64,000 bases of DNA from assembly GCA_037951105.1 (NCBI GenBank), contig JBAMJV010001299.1, positions 1 to 64,000 on the forward strand, in the 5' to 3' direction. Under the pieces are notes generated by a model, which was not told where the DNA came from, searched no databases, and saw only the letters and a list, made by a program, of their open reading frames with translations. Position numbers and translations under genes: made by a program. Origin of the DNA: Echinarachnius parma. Taxonomy: Eukaryota > Echinodermata > Echinoidea > Clypeasteroida > Echinarachniidae. Below, piece by piece: positions 1 through 20,226 of the stretch (within the stretch, counting starts at the first letter, position 1; every line of letters begins with the position of its first letter).

Positions 1-1060
1 CGATATAGACTCGACCGTCCTGTACACACTACATGTTATCACATTATCAAGTATACCTAAAATATAGCAGGGCATGTCAATCTCGTACAAGCAAATACAT
101 AATAACGAAATTCCAAAGGACACTAATTTAAAGTATGCTTTTGTAGTTTGTCGGTCGTTGTGGATTTGCGTATCTGTATCGAGTGCTAAGTTAACCCGAT
201 GATTCCTCCCTATTGTCATGAGTGTATAGTTCCTAATGAGTATCCACACGGTACATCAGTGGTATTGTATGCATGAGGGTTAATATAACACACATCGAGC
301 GAGGGATGAACTTTATAACACTTTATGTCAAGTACAAAGGTTATAGTCACGAGTAGGTCTAATGAATGTGCTTTATGGCGCTTCAATACAAAATAAATAA
401 ATGCCGAAGACAAACAATTTCAACCATGCTTTTTACTCAGAAAGTACCGCCCCTAAACGGGGTTTCTTCTTATAAACATGACTTTGACATGAAACATGAA
501 ACTGACCTGTTACCATCATCTAGAATTAGGAAACGGACATTGGAGCCAAACGCAGTCTCATTGATGAGACTCAGTATAAAACTACCGTCGGAACAGAGAA
601 TGATTTTCATTTGTATTATATATATATTTCTATAGTCAGTTTCTCTATATGTTTGAAATAATTGATGCACACCATACACTCGACATAAAATAACAGCTTC
701 CAAATCTAAAAGGGTTTTTCTTTCTTCCTTGTGGAGCTGGAAGCCAGACGCAGCCGCGATGGGAACAAACGTCCAAACAGATTTTGTCGGCCGGGTCTAG
801 ATGCATACCGTATAAAATTATATATGTCATGGACGCTCATGCCGAATATAATATATATTTACAAGGCGGCCTTGTTTAATTTAATTTAATTTAGACCTTG
901 TACCCACATCTCCCTTGAAGGTATTTAATGTGTTGTTAAGTGTGTAATTATCTTCAGCATGATCAGCATGCAAACAAGACAATTACTTGTAGATAATTTA
1001 GAAAGATACGGCCCATTGGAGTTCAATGTTTAATGACCCCCATCACGGGCGTCGTCATGG

Positions 1061-1290
1061 GGGGAGGGGGGGGGGGGGGGTATCAGACAAGCTAACGGGA
1101 GCTCTGTTGCCTTGGGCCCGGCATGGATTAGCGGCCCCTACCCCCCCCCCCCCCCCCTCCCTTTAGGGTTAATTCGGTTAAAAACAATATTGTGTCCCCT
1201 TGTCCCCCCCCCCCCCCCCCCCATCATAAAACCATGGGCACGCTGCTGGGTAGTTCGCTTTTAGTTCTTGGGGGGGGGGGGGGGGCACGG
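1061..1290. repeat. Cluster of G and C homopolymers
   Basis: Four runs of about 15-20 consecutive G or C (near 1064-1080, 1141-1157, 1205-1222 and 1270-1286) sit within 230 bases, two as G and two as C. Similar runs recur across the whole window, often next to a short 'ggcgtag/ctacgcc' motif, so they look like parts of a dispersed repeat rather than isolated slippage. Confidence 0.7.
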
Positions 1291-1581
1291 GGTGAGCATT
1301 TCTTTATTTTGTTCAAAAATGTACCCCTTATACTGTATTTGTTAGCAAATTATTGGGGTGGGGGTAAGTGCCCCCCTCCCCCCGCCCGTACATATGCCAC
1401 TATGGTGTAGCCAAGGTGATTCCAGAAAGGGAGGCTGGTGTGGGGTTAGTAATTGTGGGGGAAGATTGACCCCAAATTAACTTTTTTGTCACCAATAATT
1501 CATGCAGGTTTTATTGTAGGATGTGAATCTGGGGTATAAACACACATGCACGCACACATGTATGTACACACAAACACATAC

Positions 1582-1583
<2 letters not shown>

Positions 1584-1621
<38 letters not shown>
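1584..1621. repeat. CA dinucleotide microsatellite
   Basis: A near-pure (CA)n tract preceded by degenerate CA-rich sequence from about 1545. Shorter CA tracts occur near 41278-41302. Confidence 0.9.
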
Positions 1622-1626
<5 letters not shown>

Positions 1627-2204
1627 TTCGTCATATGCATTATTATTATTGTAAACCTAACTTATCAGTTCACTAACTGCTCTGTTTTGTAATATATATG
1701 TGCGTTCATCTGTTAAACTAACATTATTACTCGCACATGCAGTTTAACATACATACATGCAATATACTCTATTTGCATGCACACATACGCAATGCACATA
1801 CACGATCATAACATACAAACTCGCTCATAATAAACTCAACAGTATGGACTATGGACTCACATAAAGGGGCAGTCAAATATTTTACCATTAACTTTAGATT
1901 TTAATAGTAGATGGCACTATATTGACATACATAAAAAATAATGTTTTCTTCAACCCACGGATATATTTCAAAAGTAATAAATCAAAGAAAGGGTTACAGA
2001 TCAAAAAAAAAGAGAAAATGTTCCAAACATAACACCAGAAAAATAAATAGTATAAAGTACACAAGAGTGTTTTTGCAGAGTTGTTTTCTCTGATCAAAGA
2101 TTTTAAACCTTGTACTAATTTGTTTCAGTATCACTCAAAGTGATCTATTGACTTCGATTTTTTTCTTCTCCAAAAGTGATATTTGAGACTTCAATCATAT
2201 ATGC

Positions 2205-2990
2205 TAATATCCCTAGCATGCACATTATAGAAGCAATAATGCATTGCAAATTATGCAAAACATTACTGACCGACAGTTTAAACCAAAATATAACGAAAAT
2301 TGACACAAATAATGCTGTATTCATTGAATTTTTATCAGAAATAATCATATACCAAGTCCAATATCATTGTAAGTTTCTTCTGAATAATCTGTGATAGTTT
2401 CATAGAAATAGAACACTGTTTAACTTAAGAGAAAACATGACAAGAAATGCCAGGGCCCCCGTTTCATAAAACTTGTTCAATTGTTGCAAGTGAAGTGTCC
2501 AATTTTTGTAACTACCATGGCAACAGCTTTTAATGCTTGATGCTGAGTGGCTGTTAGTGTTACTATAATTGGACACTTACAACAATTGGAACAGTTTTAT
2601 GAAACAGGGCCCTGATGTTATCATCTACTGCCCACTGCATTCCTGGAATGCTATTCATTCAATCATAAATATTTGACAAATCAAAGCCTATTTTTAATCT
2701 TCTGCTACCGACTGATTTTGGTTGAATTTGCCAAAGATAATAGATCGCTTCAGGGCATTGACCTCTGAAATATAAAATAATTGCCGTCAAGAAGAGGCAC
2801 AGTTGTTTTCACCATGAATGATTGTCATAAGTTGGAACTAGAAAGCAAGAGGCCAATATCCCTAGCGTGCACATTATAGAATTCATCAAAAATTACGAAA
2901 ACAATTACTGACAGACAGTTTAAACCAACATTTAACGAAAATGTACACAAATAATGATGTGTTTATTGAATTTTTATCAGAAATAATATC
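2205..2990. repeat. Direct repeat pair of about 140 bp
   Basis: The segment 2205-2345 recurs in the same orientation at 2855-2990. Shared landmarks are 'aatatccctagc', 'gcacattatagaa', 'cagtttaaacca' and 'gaatttttatcagaaataat'. The copies differ by scattered substitutions and a deletion. The hairpin element at 2452-2613 lies between them. Origin is unknown. Confidence 0.7.
2452..2613. repeat. Hairpin MITE with AGGGCCC ends
   Basis: A 162-bp element whose two halves are imperfect inverted copies. It begins 'agggcccccgtttcataaaa' and ends with the complement 'ttttatgaaacagggccct'. The arms continue inward through 'caattgttgcaagtg' and 'tgtccaatt'. No coding capacity. The same GTTTCATRAAA theme occurs in the element at 60511-60715. 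Confidence 0.8.
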
Positions 2991-3875
2991 CTCAATATTT
3001 TACATCATTGATTGACAAAAAATAATACTGTCATCACTGACATTTGATATGAAATAAATTCATCAATCACCAATTTCCCATATTTATATTATTTTGGTCA
3101 TTACATGATCCATGATCTGTGATTATATATACCAAAATGGTTCATGATATTTGAACAAAATATTAGGCACTAACGACAAATAAAGCATAAATGGTTAAAC
3201 TGATATACAAGCACATATCTATCAACATTTATAATGACATTTCCTTAAATTAATTAATTTATGAGGTAAAAAGGCATAATTCTCGAAATGTATCAATAAA
3301 TCCTGAACTTCAACATGATTGACAGTTTTACCAATATTTGTCGCTACTGAAAATACTTGGTAACCACATCGGACAATATGCCTGGAATTCAGTTGGTTTA
3401 ATGAAACGGTGTCATTTGACACTGTTTCAAACCATGGTTTAGACCACTGTTTTAATGGAAGGCCAAACCTTTCCATCTATCGAGAATAACTGTAATTTTG
3501 TGACAATATGAATACACAAAGAATGCACAAATGCACAAATGCACAGAATTTGTTATTTTCGGCAAAATGTGAACCGATAAGTAATGATTCTGCTCCTTAT
3601 TTTCGGAAATGAGAGATGAATGCATGGCAACAGAGGGCATTTTAAACCTGGTTTAGATTTAAACCACCATTGTGAATTCCAGCCTTCGTGTCATAATGCA
3701 TCAAATTGTCAATATTACAGGGAACCAACACCCCAAAATAATATTCTTATAAATGAACGAAATGAACGAAAAGTTATAGTAGTCCATTCCACCAAAAAAT
3801 TCAGAAAAATATAGGTTTCCAGACAAATAATATAAATGGAAAACTCATACCAAAGTATGTGTTCATGGGTCTGTT

Positions 3876-3952
3876 GAAATGACGTGGCAGGCGTAGAACA
3901 CAATAGCGTATTGTATCCCGCTATTGTGTTCTCCGCTTGCCACCTCATTTCA
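3876..3952. repeat. Short near-perfect hairpin
   Basis: Inverted arms at 3877-3908 and 3919-3951 share 'gaacacaatagcg' and 'gtggca'. A loop of about 10 bases separates them. Probably a minimal foldback or MITE remnant. Confidence 0.75.
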
Positions 3953-4488
3953 CTGCGAGAAGTTAAAGAAATGGCCGCCTCCTGTGGGCATTGAAAGCAG
4001 ACAACAGTGGTCCATAAAATATTGGGTTATTTTTGTAATCGGGGAATATTCAAGAGGAAATAAATGCCAGGAGTTATGCTCTCATCACATCCAGTAAGTC
4101 AAAAGGCTAGAGTTTCCTTCCCCTTTAAGACAGCTCTGTGAAACGTTCTAGGACTGATTGACTGTCAAATCTCCATAGATAAGTCACTCGATCAATCACA
4201 TCTTTACGATGATACTCCTGTAAAAGCCTGCCCCAGAGCCGATCAAAGATCACATTTTACTAGTCGTCTACAGGATGGATAGAGTCTAAATGACGAACAG
4301 GTTAAGACAACTCTGCTAGGACTGATTGCCTAAGCTCCATACATCAGTCATGATCAGTCATTTTTACTATTCTTTTCTAAAAACCCGCCACAGAGCAGAT
4401 CACACTTCACCAGTCGTCTACGGGATGGATGGAGTATAGATGAACCAGGGAAATGATGTTGCGATGCTGTGTTGAGTTCATCCATTAA

Positions 4489-12507
<8,019 letters not shown>

Positions 12508-13069
12508 TTAAAGGGATAGTTGAGTTCTGGTAAGGAGAGTACAGTTTTGGTGAAACTGAATTTTAGTAACCAAAACCTGCATCATTACATTACAAATTGA
12601 TAGTTATAACTAGAAAGGAACACAAAATTACAAATGATGTAGTAAAGATCATGTTATCATTCAAAAAGAGCCGTTAAAACGTAAGAGGGCGCTCTCTAAA
12701 CACTCATCGGTTTCAACCATTTTGAATAAAATATTGTGCATGTGATGCTTAGTTGAAATAGTGATTAGATAGAGAAATAACCAACAACTATTTAAATACC
12801 TATTTTGTAACTTTTTGAAAAGAGGAAGCATTTTTTTAACATTTTTAACGGCTGGTTCAAAATTCTCTAATAAACCTGGGGCCCCAGCTTTATTACAAAT
12901 TGTTATATTTATGGATATTTCAGCCGTCTCTGAACCGATTTTGATCAAACAAAGATGATTTTATTATTTAAATATTATGCTCTTTCAAATTTTACACTCA
13001 GTTTTTCATTACCTCACAAAAAAAAAGTAGTCTAGCGCCCTCTCTACCAAAACTCAACTATCCCTTTAA
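12508..13069. repeat. TTAA-flanked MITE, family 1 copy a
   Basis: Starts 'ttaaagggatagttgagttc' and ends 'ctcaactatccctttaa', an inverted terminal repeat of about 25 bp. TTAA lies at both edges (12508-12511, 13066-13069). About 560 bp. Further copies occur at 22222-22787, 36552-37092 (reverse, truncated) and 37771-38486. The TTAAAGGGA terminus fits the TTAAAGGRR motif known for TTAA-targeting T2-type MITEs. A 95-codon frame inside is conserved only because the repeat is. Confidence 0.88.
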
Positions 13070-14065
13070 GTACAAAATTTACAAAAGTAAATCACTATAA
13101 CAAAGCTACACTACACAAAGAACAAAATATCAAATCATTGAGCATAATTGCTAATCATTCATAATTGGAACTGTTCTAAGTTATTAATCACCAAGCAATT
13201 AATTCATTATAATATTTTGTCATTTATACCTATCAGCTGAATACCTATTGTGAAATCATTATTATATGAGAGCAAGACTATTCTAGTCATATTGATATTT
13301 CAATTAAAATTAATTAAGCATAATTTAAAAATGAATAATTATGTACGTATTACAAGTTTAATATCAATATTTTACCAAAATTCAAGGTACCAAACTGCAA
13401 GTTTATGAGTATTTGTCATATTACATAAATACAGAGCTAAGTCTACAATATTATCATCTAAATGATCGTTTAACTATACATGGGATACATAAGACCAGTA
13501 CTTAATTATTACGTCCCAGTTTTTAATGGAAATATTACTCAAGAGTCCTCAGAATTAGGTAGTTCCATAGAGTTATATACTAACTCTATGGGTAGTTCAA
13601 ATCATGGTCAAAATAATTATATAGTACACACTTCCTACAATCATAGGCGTACCCAGGGGAAGGGGAGGGGGGTTCAAACCCGCCCCCTTTGACCAAAAAA
13701 TGACTGTTCTGGGGTTTTGAACCCCCCCCCCCCCCCCCGGGGGAGCGAAATTTCGCCCCCGGGCCGGTGCCCACCCCCACTCTCATCATTCCGACCACGG
13801 CCACGCGCTGCTATAATAAATGAAGAAATAATATTCATTAAAAATTTAAAAAGTATAAAGATTAAATCTCAATATGAGGCTTGAGCCACGTATAGCCTAT
13901 ATACAGAACTGCATGCATGGTATATTTACTTATATCCAATTAATTCCTATATAAAATGAAAATAAGACAATTAAAAAAACGTATGTTACATAAATTGGGA
14001 GGATATGGATAAGACGGAAAGGACAAACACAGAGTATTGGTGTACATATGGACGGACAGACGGGT
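13070..14065. other. Intergenic, no gene seen
   Basis: AT-rich. Contains one G/C-homopolymer repeat at about 13645-13805 that starts 'aggcgtacccaggggaagg' and includes an 18-base C run. Related starts occur at about 38929 and 41092. Confidence 0.6.
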
Positions 14066-14733
14066 GCTGTTCGTTATTCCGAAGGTTCGTTATTCCGAAC
14101 ACGCAAATTTCCTATACCTGAGTGTTCGTTAATCCGAAAATGAAATAGGGTTCGTTAATCCGAACATTTGTTGCAGTATTCCGAAGGTTTGTTATTACGA
14201 AGGTTCGCTATTCCTAAAATGAAATCGGGTTCGTTCCTACGAAGGTTCGTTATTCCGAAGGTCCGTTATTCCGAGGGTTCGTTATTCCGAAGGTTCGCTA
14301 TTCCTAAAATGAAATCGGGTTCGTTAATCCGAAAATGAATTGAGTTTGTTATCATGCTATAATTTCATATAAAGAGATAACATAAACTTAAATGCTTGAT
14401 TGGTCTGGCCAAGGGAGGGAAAGGGGGAGGGGTATGCTTAATGCAGGCTGTAAATGAAATAAACAAAACACAAACTATAGTATTATAACAAGCCCGATTT
14501 AATTTTCGGAATAACGAACCCGATTTTATTTTCGGATCAACGAACCTTCGGAATAACGAACCTTCGGAATAACGAACCTTCGGAATAACGAACCTTCGGA
14601 ATAACGAACCCGATTTTATTTTCGGATCAACGAACCTTCGGAATAACGAAGCTTCGGAATAACGAACCTTCGGAATAACGAACCTTCGGAATAACTGAAC
14701 CTTCGGAATAACGAACCTTCGGAATAACGGACT
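14066..14733. repeat. Foldback array of a 16-bp unit
   Basis: Two arrays of the unit 'ttcgttattccgaagg' face each other: direct orientation at about 14070-14340 and reverse complement at about 14500-14733, around a roughly 150-bp spacer. Units are interrupted by 'aaaatgaaatcgggttcgtt'-type variants present in both arms. The outer flanks ('gacggacagacgggtgctgt' and 'ccggacagacaacccg') are also partly inverted. The organisation, long inverted repeats built of short tandem units, recalls the TU foldback elements described in sea urchins; relationship not established. Confidence 0.85.
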
Positions 14734-14739
14734 GTAACC

Positions 14740-15403
14740 GGACAGACAACCCGAACACATAATGCCTCTGGCCACTTCGTTGCGGAGGCATTGACATTAG
14801 AACTCTGTACAATCAAAAAAGTATTTTTTCTTCCTTTTCAATTCAATGTTACGGACAATGGCAGGGCCGTCATCAATCAAACGTGTCAATATTTTATTCA
14901 ACACCCCATCCAAGCATTGACCACTCAATTACTGTTACAGCACACAATCACTCGAGACACAATTTATTCAATAATCAATTGTCAATGTTGTCCAAATTCA
15001 TGCGTCAAAAGTGTCACCCCGAACCATTGGCGTTGCTACGGTGCCCCCTCCCCCTCCATAATTTCACCAATAACAACAACAAAACTTGTAGGAAATACCC
15101 AAGAGTGTGCCCCCCCCCCCCCCCCCCCCACCACCAACAGTCCAACAACGCCAAAAGGCACTGCCCCAAACACTGTTCACTCAATTACTGATACACACGA
15201 ACACAATCATGAGACACTGTACAATAAAATGTGAGTTTGCATGTGATCATAGACAATAATCACTTTATAATTGAAACGCAACTACAGACGGCATGTTAAC
15301 CCATCGGCGCCAATGTCCCACGTTCTTTGTGGTGTACACAAAATCGGAAATGCTCCAAACATCATAGTTGAAAGTATATACATAAATGTATAACAATGCA
15401 CCA
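14740..15403. other. Intergenic, no gene seen
   Basis: Open frames of up to 147 codons here cover low-complexity sequence, including a 19-base C run near 15110-15129, and show no domain. I do not regard them as genes. Confidence 0.55.
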
Positions 15404-16350
15404 CCTGCTACAATGGCAATTATTCAATCAATATTATTTAAATCCTATCGGACATAGTTACTCTGCTGACCAATGCAAAAATTACAAAGGGGTGATAAAT
15501 GTGTTTTCTGTGACCTAATATAATTTATAGAGTGAGTTGTGAAATTTCAATGTTAAATGAACGTCATATGGCCAAGAAATGAGAGAAAACGCAGAGTGCT
15601 TTTTTTGCTAACTCATCGGCATAATACAATGTAACTTTGTGATCATATAAAAACATCATGTAATAAAAAAAATTAAAAAACAGTTGCATATGGCATTATT
15701 AATACAAACATTCAAGTTAAAGGTATACGGTATTACTACCAACTGCTATAATGGCAATCATTCAATGAATATCATAGGCATAGTTACTCTGCTGACAAAT
15801 GCACCACTTACAAGGGGGTGATAAATGTGTTTTTCTGTGACCTAATATTTATAGAGTCAGTTGTGAAAATTCAATGTTCAATGAACGTCATATGGCCAAG
15901 AAATGAGAGAAAACGCAGAGTGCTTTTTTTGCTAACTCATCGGCATAATACAATGTAACTTTGTGATCATATAAAAACATCATGTAATAAAAAAAATTAA
16001 AAAACAGTTGCATATGGCATTATTAATACAAACATTCAAGTTAAAGGTATACGGTATTACTACCAACTGCTACAATGGCAATCATTCAATTAATATCATT
16101 TAAGCATAGTTACTCTGCTAACCAATATGCAAAAACTTACAAAGGTGTGATAGATGTGTTACTGTGACATAATATTTATAGAGTAAGTTGTGAAAATTCA
16201 ATGTTAAAATAACTTAAATGAACGTCATATCGCCATGAAATAAAAAATAAAAAAACACAAAGCGCTTTTTGCTATCTCATCAGCATATACTTTGTACAGA
16301 CTTGAAATGATCCTCTGGATTTTTTACTTCAAATTAAATCATAAATATAT
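15404..16350. repeat. Tandem triplication of a ~325-335 bp unit
   Basis: Three head-to-tail copies begin near 15404, 15741 and 16065 at 'ctgctacaatggcaat'. Copies 1 and 2 are very alike ('gaacgtcatatggccaagaa', 'gctaactcatcggcataata'), copy 3 is more diverged and shorter. The unit itself is distantly related to MITE family 2, sharing the 'gagttgtgaaaattcaatg' region. Confidence 0.85.
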
Positions 16351-17052
16351 CAATAACAAAGACACATTTTGTAAACCAAACTGGTTTGAGTCACTGTCAT
16401 ACTTCTTTTAATAAGAGGAAAACAAGCCACTAGGGATGCAAGTGGGTTTGGTCTATTGAGACTAGGTTCCTTTAACATGTTAACTTGATGGGTTAATAAC
16501 GAGGAGATTCCAGGCCAGTTGTAGATATTGTCTAAACGGAATAAGGAGAATGAGAGGGATACTCTGAGAAAATTTGATCGAAATTGGACAAGAAACATGA
16601 GAGTTATGTCTTTCTGAACAACATGTAGACAAACATGGTTGAAAACATTCATAAAGGAATATCGATGAGACAAATATTTTAAAGTATTTTAGCTCATAAA
16701 GTTGCTTTGTTATAAAGACATTTCTATTATAGTACAATCGTCATGGGTACACATCAAAATGGCAGCAGCCACATTGCGATTTCAAGCTATATTTGCATAT
16801 AATTATAATGAGCCCTGTTATCTTTCACCTCATAACCCCCAAATCAGATATCATCATTGTCGCCCTGATTATACACTCATACAAAGTTTGCAATTGATCC
16901 GTGAATTGGTTCTGAAGATATCGTGAGAACAAAAACGGGATCATTGGCATGAATAACCTGAGCACTTTCAAAACTTAGTGTTATACATACAGAAAACAAC
17001 AATGTCATAAAAGATATTTTTCTGGATGGTAAACTTGTATCTTACAGTCTAG
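16351..17052. other. Intergenic, no gene seen
   Basis: AT-rich. A 107-codon frame on the minus strand (16350-16673) shows no domain or splice context and is not supported as a gene. Confidence 0.5.
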
Positions 17053-17541
17053 TTAAAGATGAATTCCAGTTTTGGGAAAGAAGCCGAATACAGCTATATT
17101 GATCATTATTGTTGAATAAGTATTGAAATAGGGCTTGTGTGTTAAAATCGGAACCTAAGCATCGTTAAATACAGAAATATCGAAAGAAATCCAATATCCG
17201 CCTGTGAAATTTATAAATCCACCGCCAGTTCGGACCTGTCCACGCCGCTAGCGCTGGGAGAGATATCGAAAAGCTGGGGGCAAGCCCGTAAAAACGAACA
17301 CCTCGTGTACTCGCACGCGGGTCATTGTACGTAGCGTATGGGCGATTCCGGAGTTGGCGATCTCTATCTGCAGCAGATCAAGTTATAATTTTGCAAATAT
17401 ATCAATTAGTAGGCGGTTTCTTGGCCAAATTTGGATAATCCTATATTAGTACAATTATATTCTTTCACATTATTGGTAATAAGACCTTCCATTTCATTTT
17501 TTTGAGAGGGGGGCGTTTCCCAAACTGGCCTTTACCTTTAA
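17053..17541. repeat. TTAA-flanked MITE, family 3
   Basis: Begins 'ttaaagatgaattccagttt' and ends as the complement of 'ttaaaggtaaaggccagttt'. Both ends share the CCAGTTTKGGGAAA core and are bounded by TTAA. Another copy is nested in a family 2 element at 43608-44098, and a fragment is at about 37640-37750. Confidence 0.75.
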
Positions 17542-17641
17542 CCAAAAATAGTTGCACAAGTGATAACTTTGGCAGTAAAGGCAAGTGTCACTGAAAACTG
17601 GAATAGATAGCAATGCTAAGTTAAGCCATTTTCGCATCGCA

Positions 17642-17647
17642 TTTATT
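17642..17647 (-). terminator. Candidate poly(A) signal of the ankyrin gene
   Basis: AATAAA on the minus strand, about 275 bases beyond the stop at 17921. It is the first canonical hexamer I find downstream of the gene. Hexamers are frequent in AT-rich DNA, so this is tentative. Confidence 0.4.
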
Positions 17648-17920
17648 CTCTACATCTATTCACTCCACAAGACAGGACAACAGCTGGCACTATTTCACTA
17701 TTTCTCCGGCAAGATTGTGATTTGGAACTCAAAGCCATGAACAAGTGATAATGCAGTAACTAGAAACAAACACTAAACTTCGGCAGACTTGTCAGGTATC
17801 ACTGGCATTGCAAAAGATTATAGAGATACCAATTTGACACGCAATCATTGGCAACATCTTTCCATCACACAAGACAGCTCTGGCACAATTTCTCTGACAG
17901 GAACTGGACACTGTAATCGT

Positions 17921-19694
17921 TCATTGAGAGTTTGAGACCAACCAACTTAGCTTCACCTTTACTTGCAACACAATTTCATTCATCAAGACAGGACAAAGGC
18001 CGGAAATATCACTCTCGCAGAAGCATACTTCGACATTCTCAACATTTTCGGGAAGATCTAGCTCTGAGATGTTGGTGATGACTCTCTGTCCATTGATGCC
18101 AACACAGATGATTGGTGGCAGCGTCTCTTTGAACGCGACTCTCTTGCGGAGAATACATCGGATTGCCTGTTCTTCCAGAGAAAGCAGAGAGGAAGAGGGG
18201 CTAAGGAGCTGCATCAGTTCTGCATACTTGACAGGCATTCTGCTGTCCAGGTCGTTGCGACTCCAAACACGAACCAGTATGTCCTTCGCAGTGCTACCAG
18301 AGCCATTCTCCGCATCAATAGGGCACCCGTAACGGATGAGAAGCTTCGTCAAAGTGACAACAAAGTGAGGGATGTGGGCGGCGACAAAAGAGATGTTCAT
18401 CAAAACGTGTAGCATGGTTCCAGAATCATGGGCTGTGGACCTGGCGGACAGACACTTGTCGCAAGCAAGAAGCTCACTCACCACTCGAATGATTCGAGCT
18501 TCCCGTGTTCTAGACATCCCGGGAAGAAAGTCTAGAGCAAAGATTGCGGTAACAGCTTCGAGGGCCCTCAGTGTCACCGAAAAGTTCTTATCATTCGCTG
18601 TTCTGCTACCAACCTGAACAATTTTCTTTACTGTTTGAAGAAGGCGGTCGATATATCTAGCCTCTTTGATGTAACAGGCAACTTCAACTATCATGTCGGC
18701 CATTGAAGATAACGTGCGTGTTATACAGCTTTCAATATATATTGGAACCATCGAATACATGTCTACCAGTTGACATACAAGTTCCATTATATCACTTGAT
18801 ATTCCGCCCCCATAGTCTAGGATACGACGTGTAAGGCCAGAAAGAGTTTTCCCAGGGGATACTGTGAAACTGATCTCCAAATCAACGACATACTGAAGAA
18901 TCTGAAATCCAGTCTTGACTCTTCCAAGTGTAAACAGCTCGGCCATAGCAAAAGCAATGACCTCTTTCCAAAAGTGTTCATTTTTAAATGTGTTTGGCAA
19001 GATCATCTGCCTTGTCAAAGCACGCTTGAGCATCAGCAGCATATTCACGGTCAAATACTCCATCTCCGACAAGGACAGTAAAGGAAACACCCAGAAGCTG
19101 ATACGCCTTTACAAGGTCAAGGTCGGGAAATTCCAAAACGTTGTTGTGCACTGCCTCAAAGAATTCCACTAGATCTTTCATGCCGTTGATGGCAGCTATG
19201 CATGGTGCACTATTTATACCGATGTCATCGTACCAGAAACCACACCAAAGGGTGCCACCGTGTTCCAGGAGAAGCTGGATGATCTGAATCCTTGCTTCAA
19301 GCTCTGCAACTGCTTCCTCCGATTTAGAAATCTGTCCCGGGCCATATGATTGTTGGAGGGGCTCCGCTCGACTGCAAGCATAGTACATGGGGGTACGTCC
19401 AAAATGTGATACATAATTGGGATCAGCACCAAGGGCAAGCAGAAACTTCACAATGTCAGGCTGCAGCTTTGCACAGGCAATCATCAGAGGAGTCCTGTTT
19501 TCACTTTTGCATCTCGCATCAATCCTGATCCCATCTTCACAGCTTTCAAGGAAGTCCTTCAAGTCATCAACGGTCTCTATCAATCCACACTTCATCATGG
19601 CCGTTAATGCCTTTCCACTGAGCCTTGCACGGTGTATACCTTTCTTCTTCTTCCTGCTGTTGGGACATCCTGTGGAGGTTGAACTTGACGCCAT
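17921..19694 (-). pseudogene. FEM-1-like ankyrin protein, intronless, one frameshift
   Basis: About 590 aa in two overlapping frames. Frame 1 starts at MASSSTSTGCP (ATG 19692-19694, good context ACAATGGCG) and stops at 18984. Frame 2 carries on to 17921. The first part has a basic N-terminus and ankyrin repeats (RTPLMIACAKLQPDIVKFLL, RTPMYYACSR, IQIIQLLLEHGG). The middle contains YQLLGVSF, resembling the FEM-1 helical segment. The second part has an ankyrin-like TLTKLLIRYGCPIDAENG and a C-terminal SLEEQAIRCILRK, like the SLKCLAARA motif at the FEM-1 C-terminus. FEM-1 proteins are substrate receptors of CUL2 ubiquitin ligases. Removing one T of the TTT just before the stop would restore one frame. 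It may be a base-calling error, an allele or a real pseudogene. Lack of introns suggests a retrocopy; a 5' UTR acceptor at 19728 argues that it is transcribed. Family assignment is moderate. Confidence 0.7.
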
Positions 19695-19703
19695 TGTTTC
19701 AAA

Positions 19704-19724
19704 TCAATGCTGCATGGAGGACAT
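19704..19724 (-). promoter_or_regulatory. Six-codon upstream ORF in ankyrin-gene leader
   Basis: ATG-TCC-TCC-ATG-CAG-CAT-TGA lies just before the main start, directly after a CCTTCAG acceptor that would make 19727 the first base of the exon. An out-of-frame short uORF at this place could reduce initiation at the main ATG. Inference from sequence only. Confidence 0.4.
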
Positions 19725-20226
19725 CACCTGAAGGAATTTGTAAAAGGGGGAGAGAAACAATGAAATGGTTAATATAAATGTATTCATGTATAGGTGCATG
19801 CAAACTAGAATAATTTAATGGGAAAGGTACCTTAGTAACTATACAGGGTGGCCCAAAAAAAAAAACCCGGAACGGGGCACTTGCTAAAAGAAAGTAACAA
19901 AATGATGATGTCCATCGGATAGGGTGTCTTTTCCAATGAAAAACGATACCAAGAATTTTGGTCGTGTAGTTTTTGTTTTAAAGGGCGCTGTGAGTGACAC
20001 CATGTCAGGTTCCCATTTTGTCAATTTTTTACCAAGTCAGTGCCTGTTAAATCGCAAATACTGCCCGTCATACAACGAGCAATACGCGCGCCATTGTTAG
20101 TGTGCATTCAGCCGTGTACCGAGAGAATGGGCATAGTTGCTCGATGCCATGACGAGCAGGAAGTGCGATTTATCGGGCACTGACGTGGTAAAAATTGACA
20201 AAAATGGGAACCTGACATGGTGTCAC

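Larger units (their letters stand above)
1..4488. other. Intergenic flank downstream of SRM
   Basis: AT-rich DNA with no coding region that I can support. Short open frames here lack splice context and recognisable domains. It holds G/C homopolymers (1061-1290), a CA microsatellite (about 1584-1621), a pair of direct repeats (2205-2345 and 2855-2990), two small hairpin elements and otherwise unremarkable sequence. The 3' UTR of the minus-strand spermidine synthase gene must begin just below 4489, but I could not find a convincing poly(A) signal for it. Confidence 0.6.

Noticed and set aside
12661..12948. A 95-codon frame similar to ones at 22365-22547 and 38115-38306
   Set aside because: Lies inside MITE family 1. 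Similarity reflects repeat copies; the copies carry frameshifts and no transposase motif.
14791..15234. A 147-codon frame with prolines and histidines
   Set aside because: Covers a C homopolymer and low-complexity DNA; no domain, splice context or codon bias.
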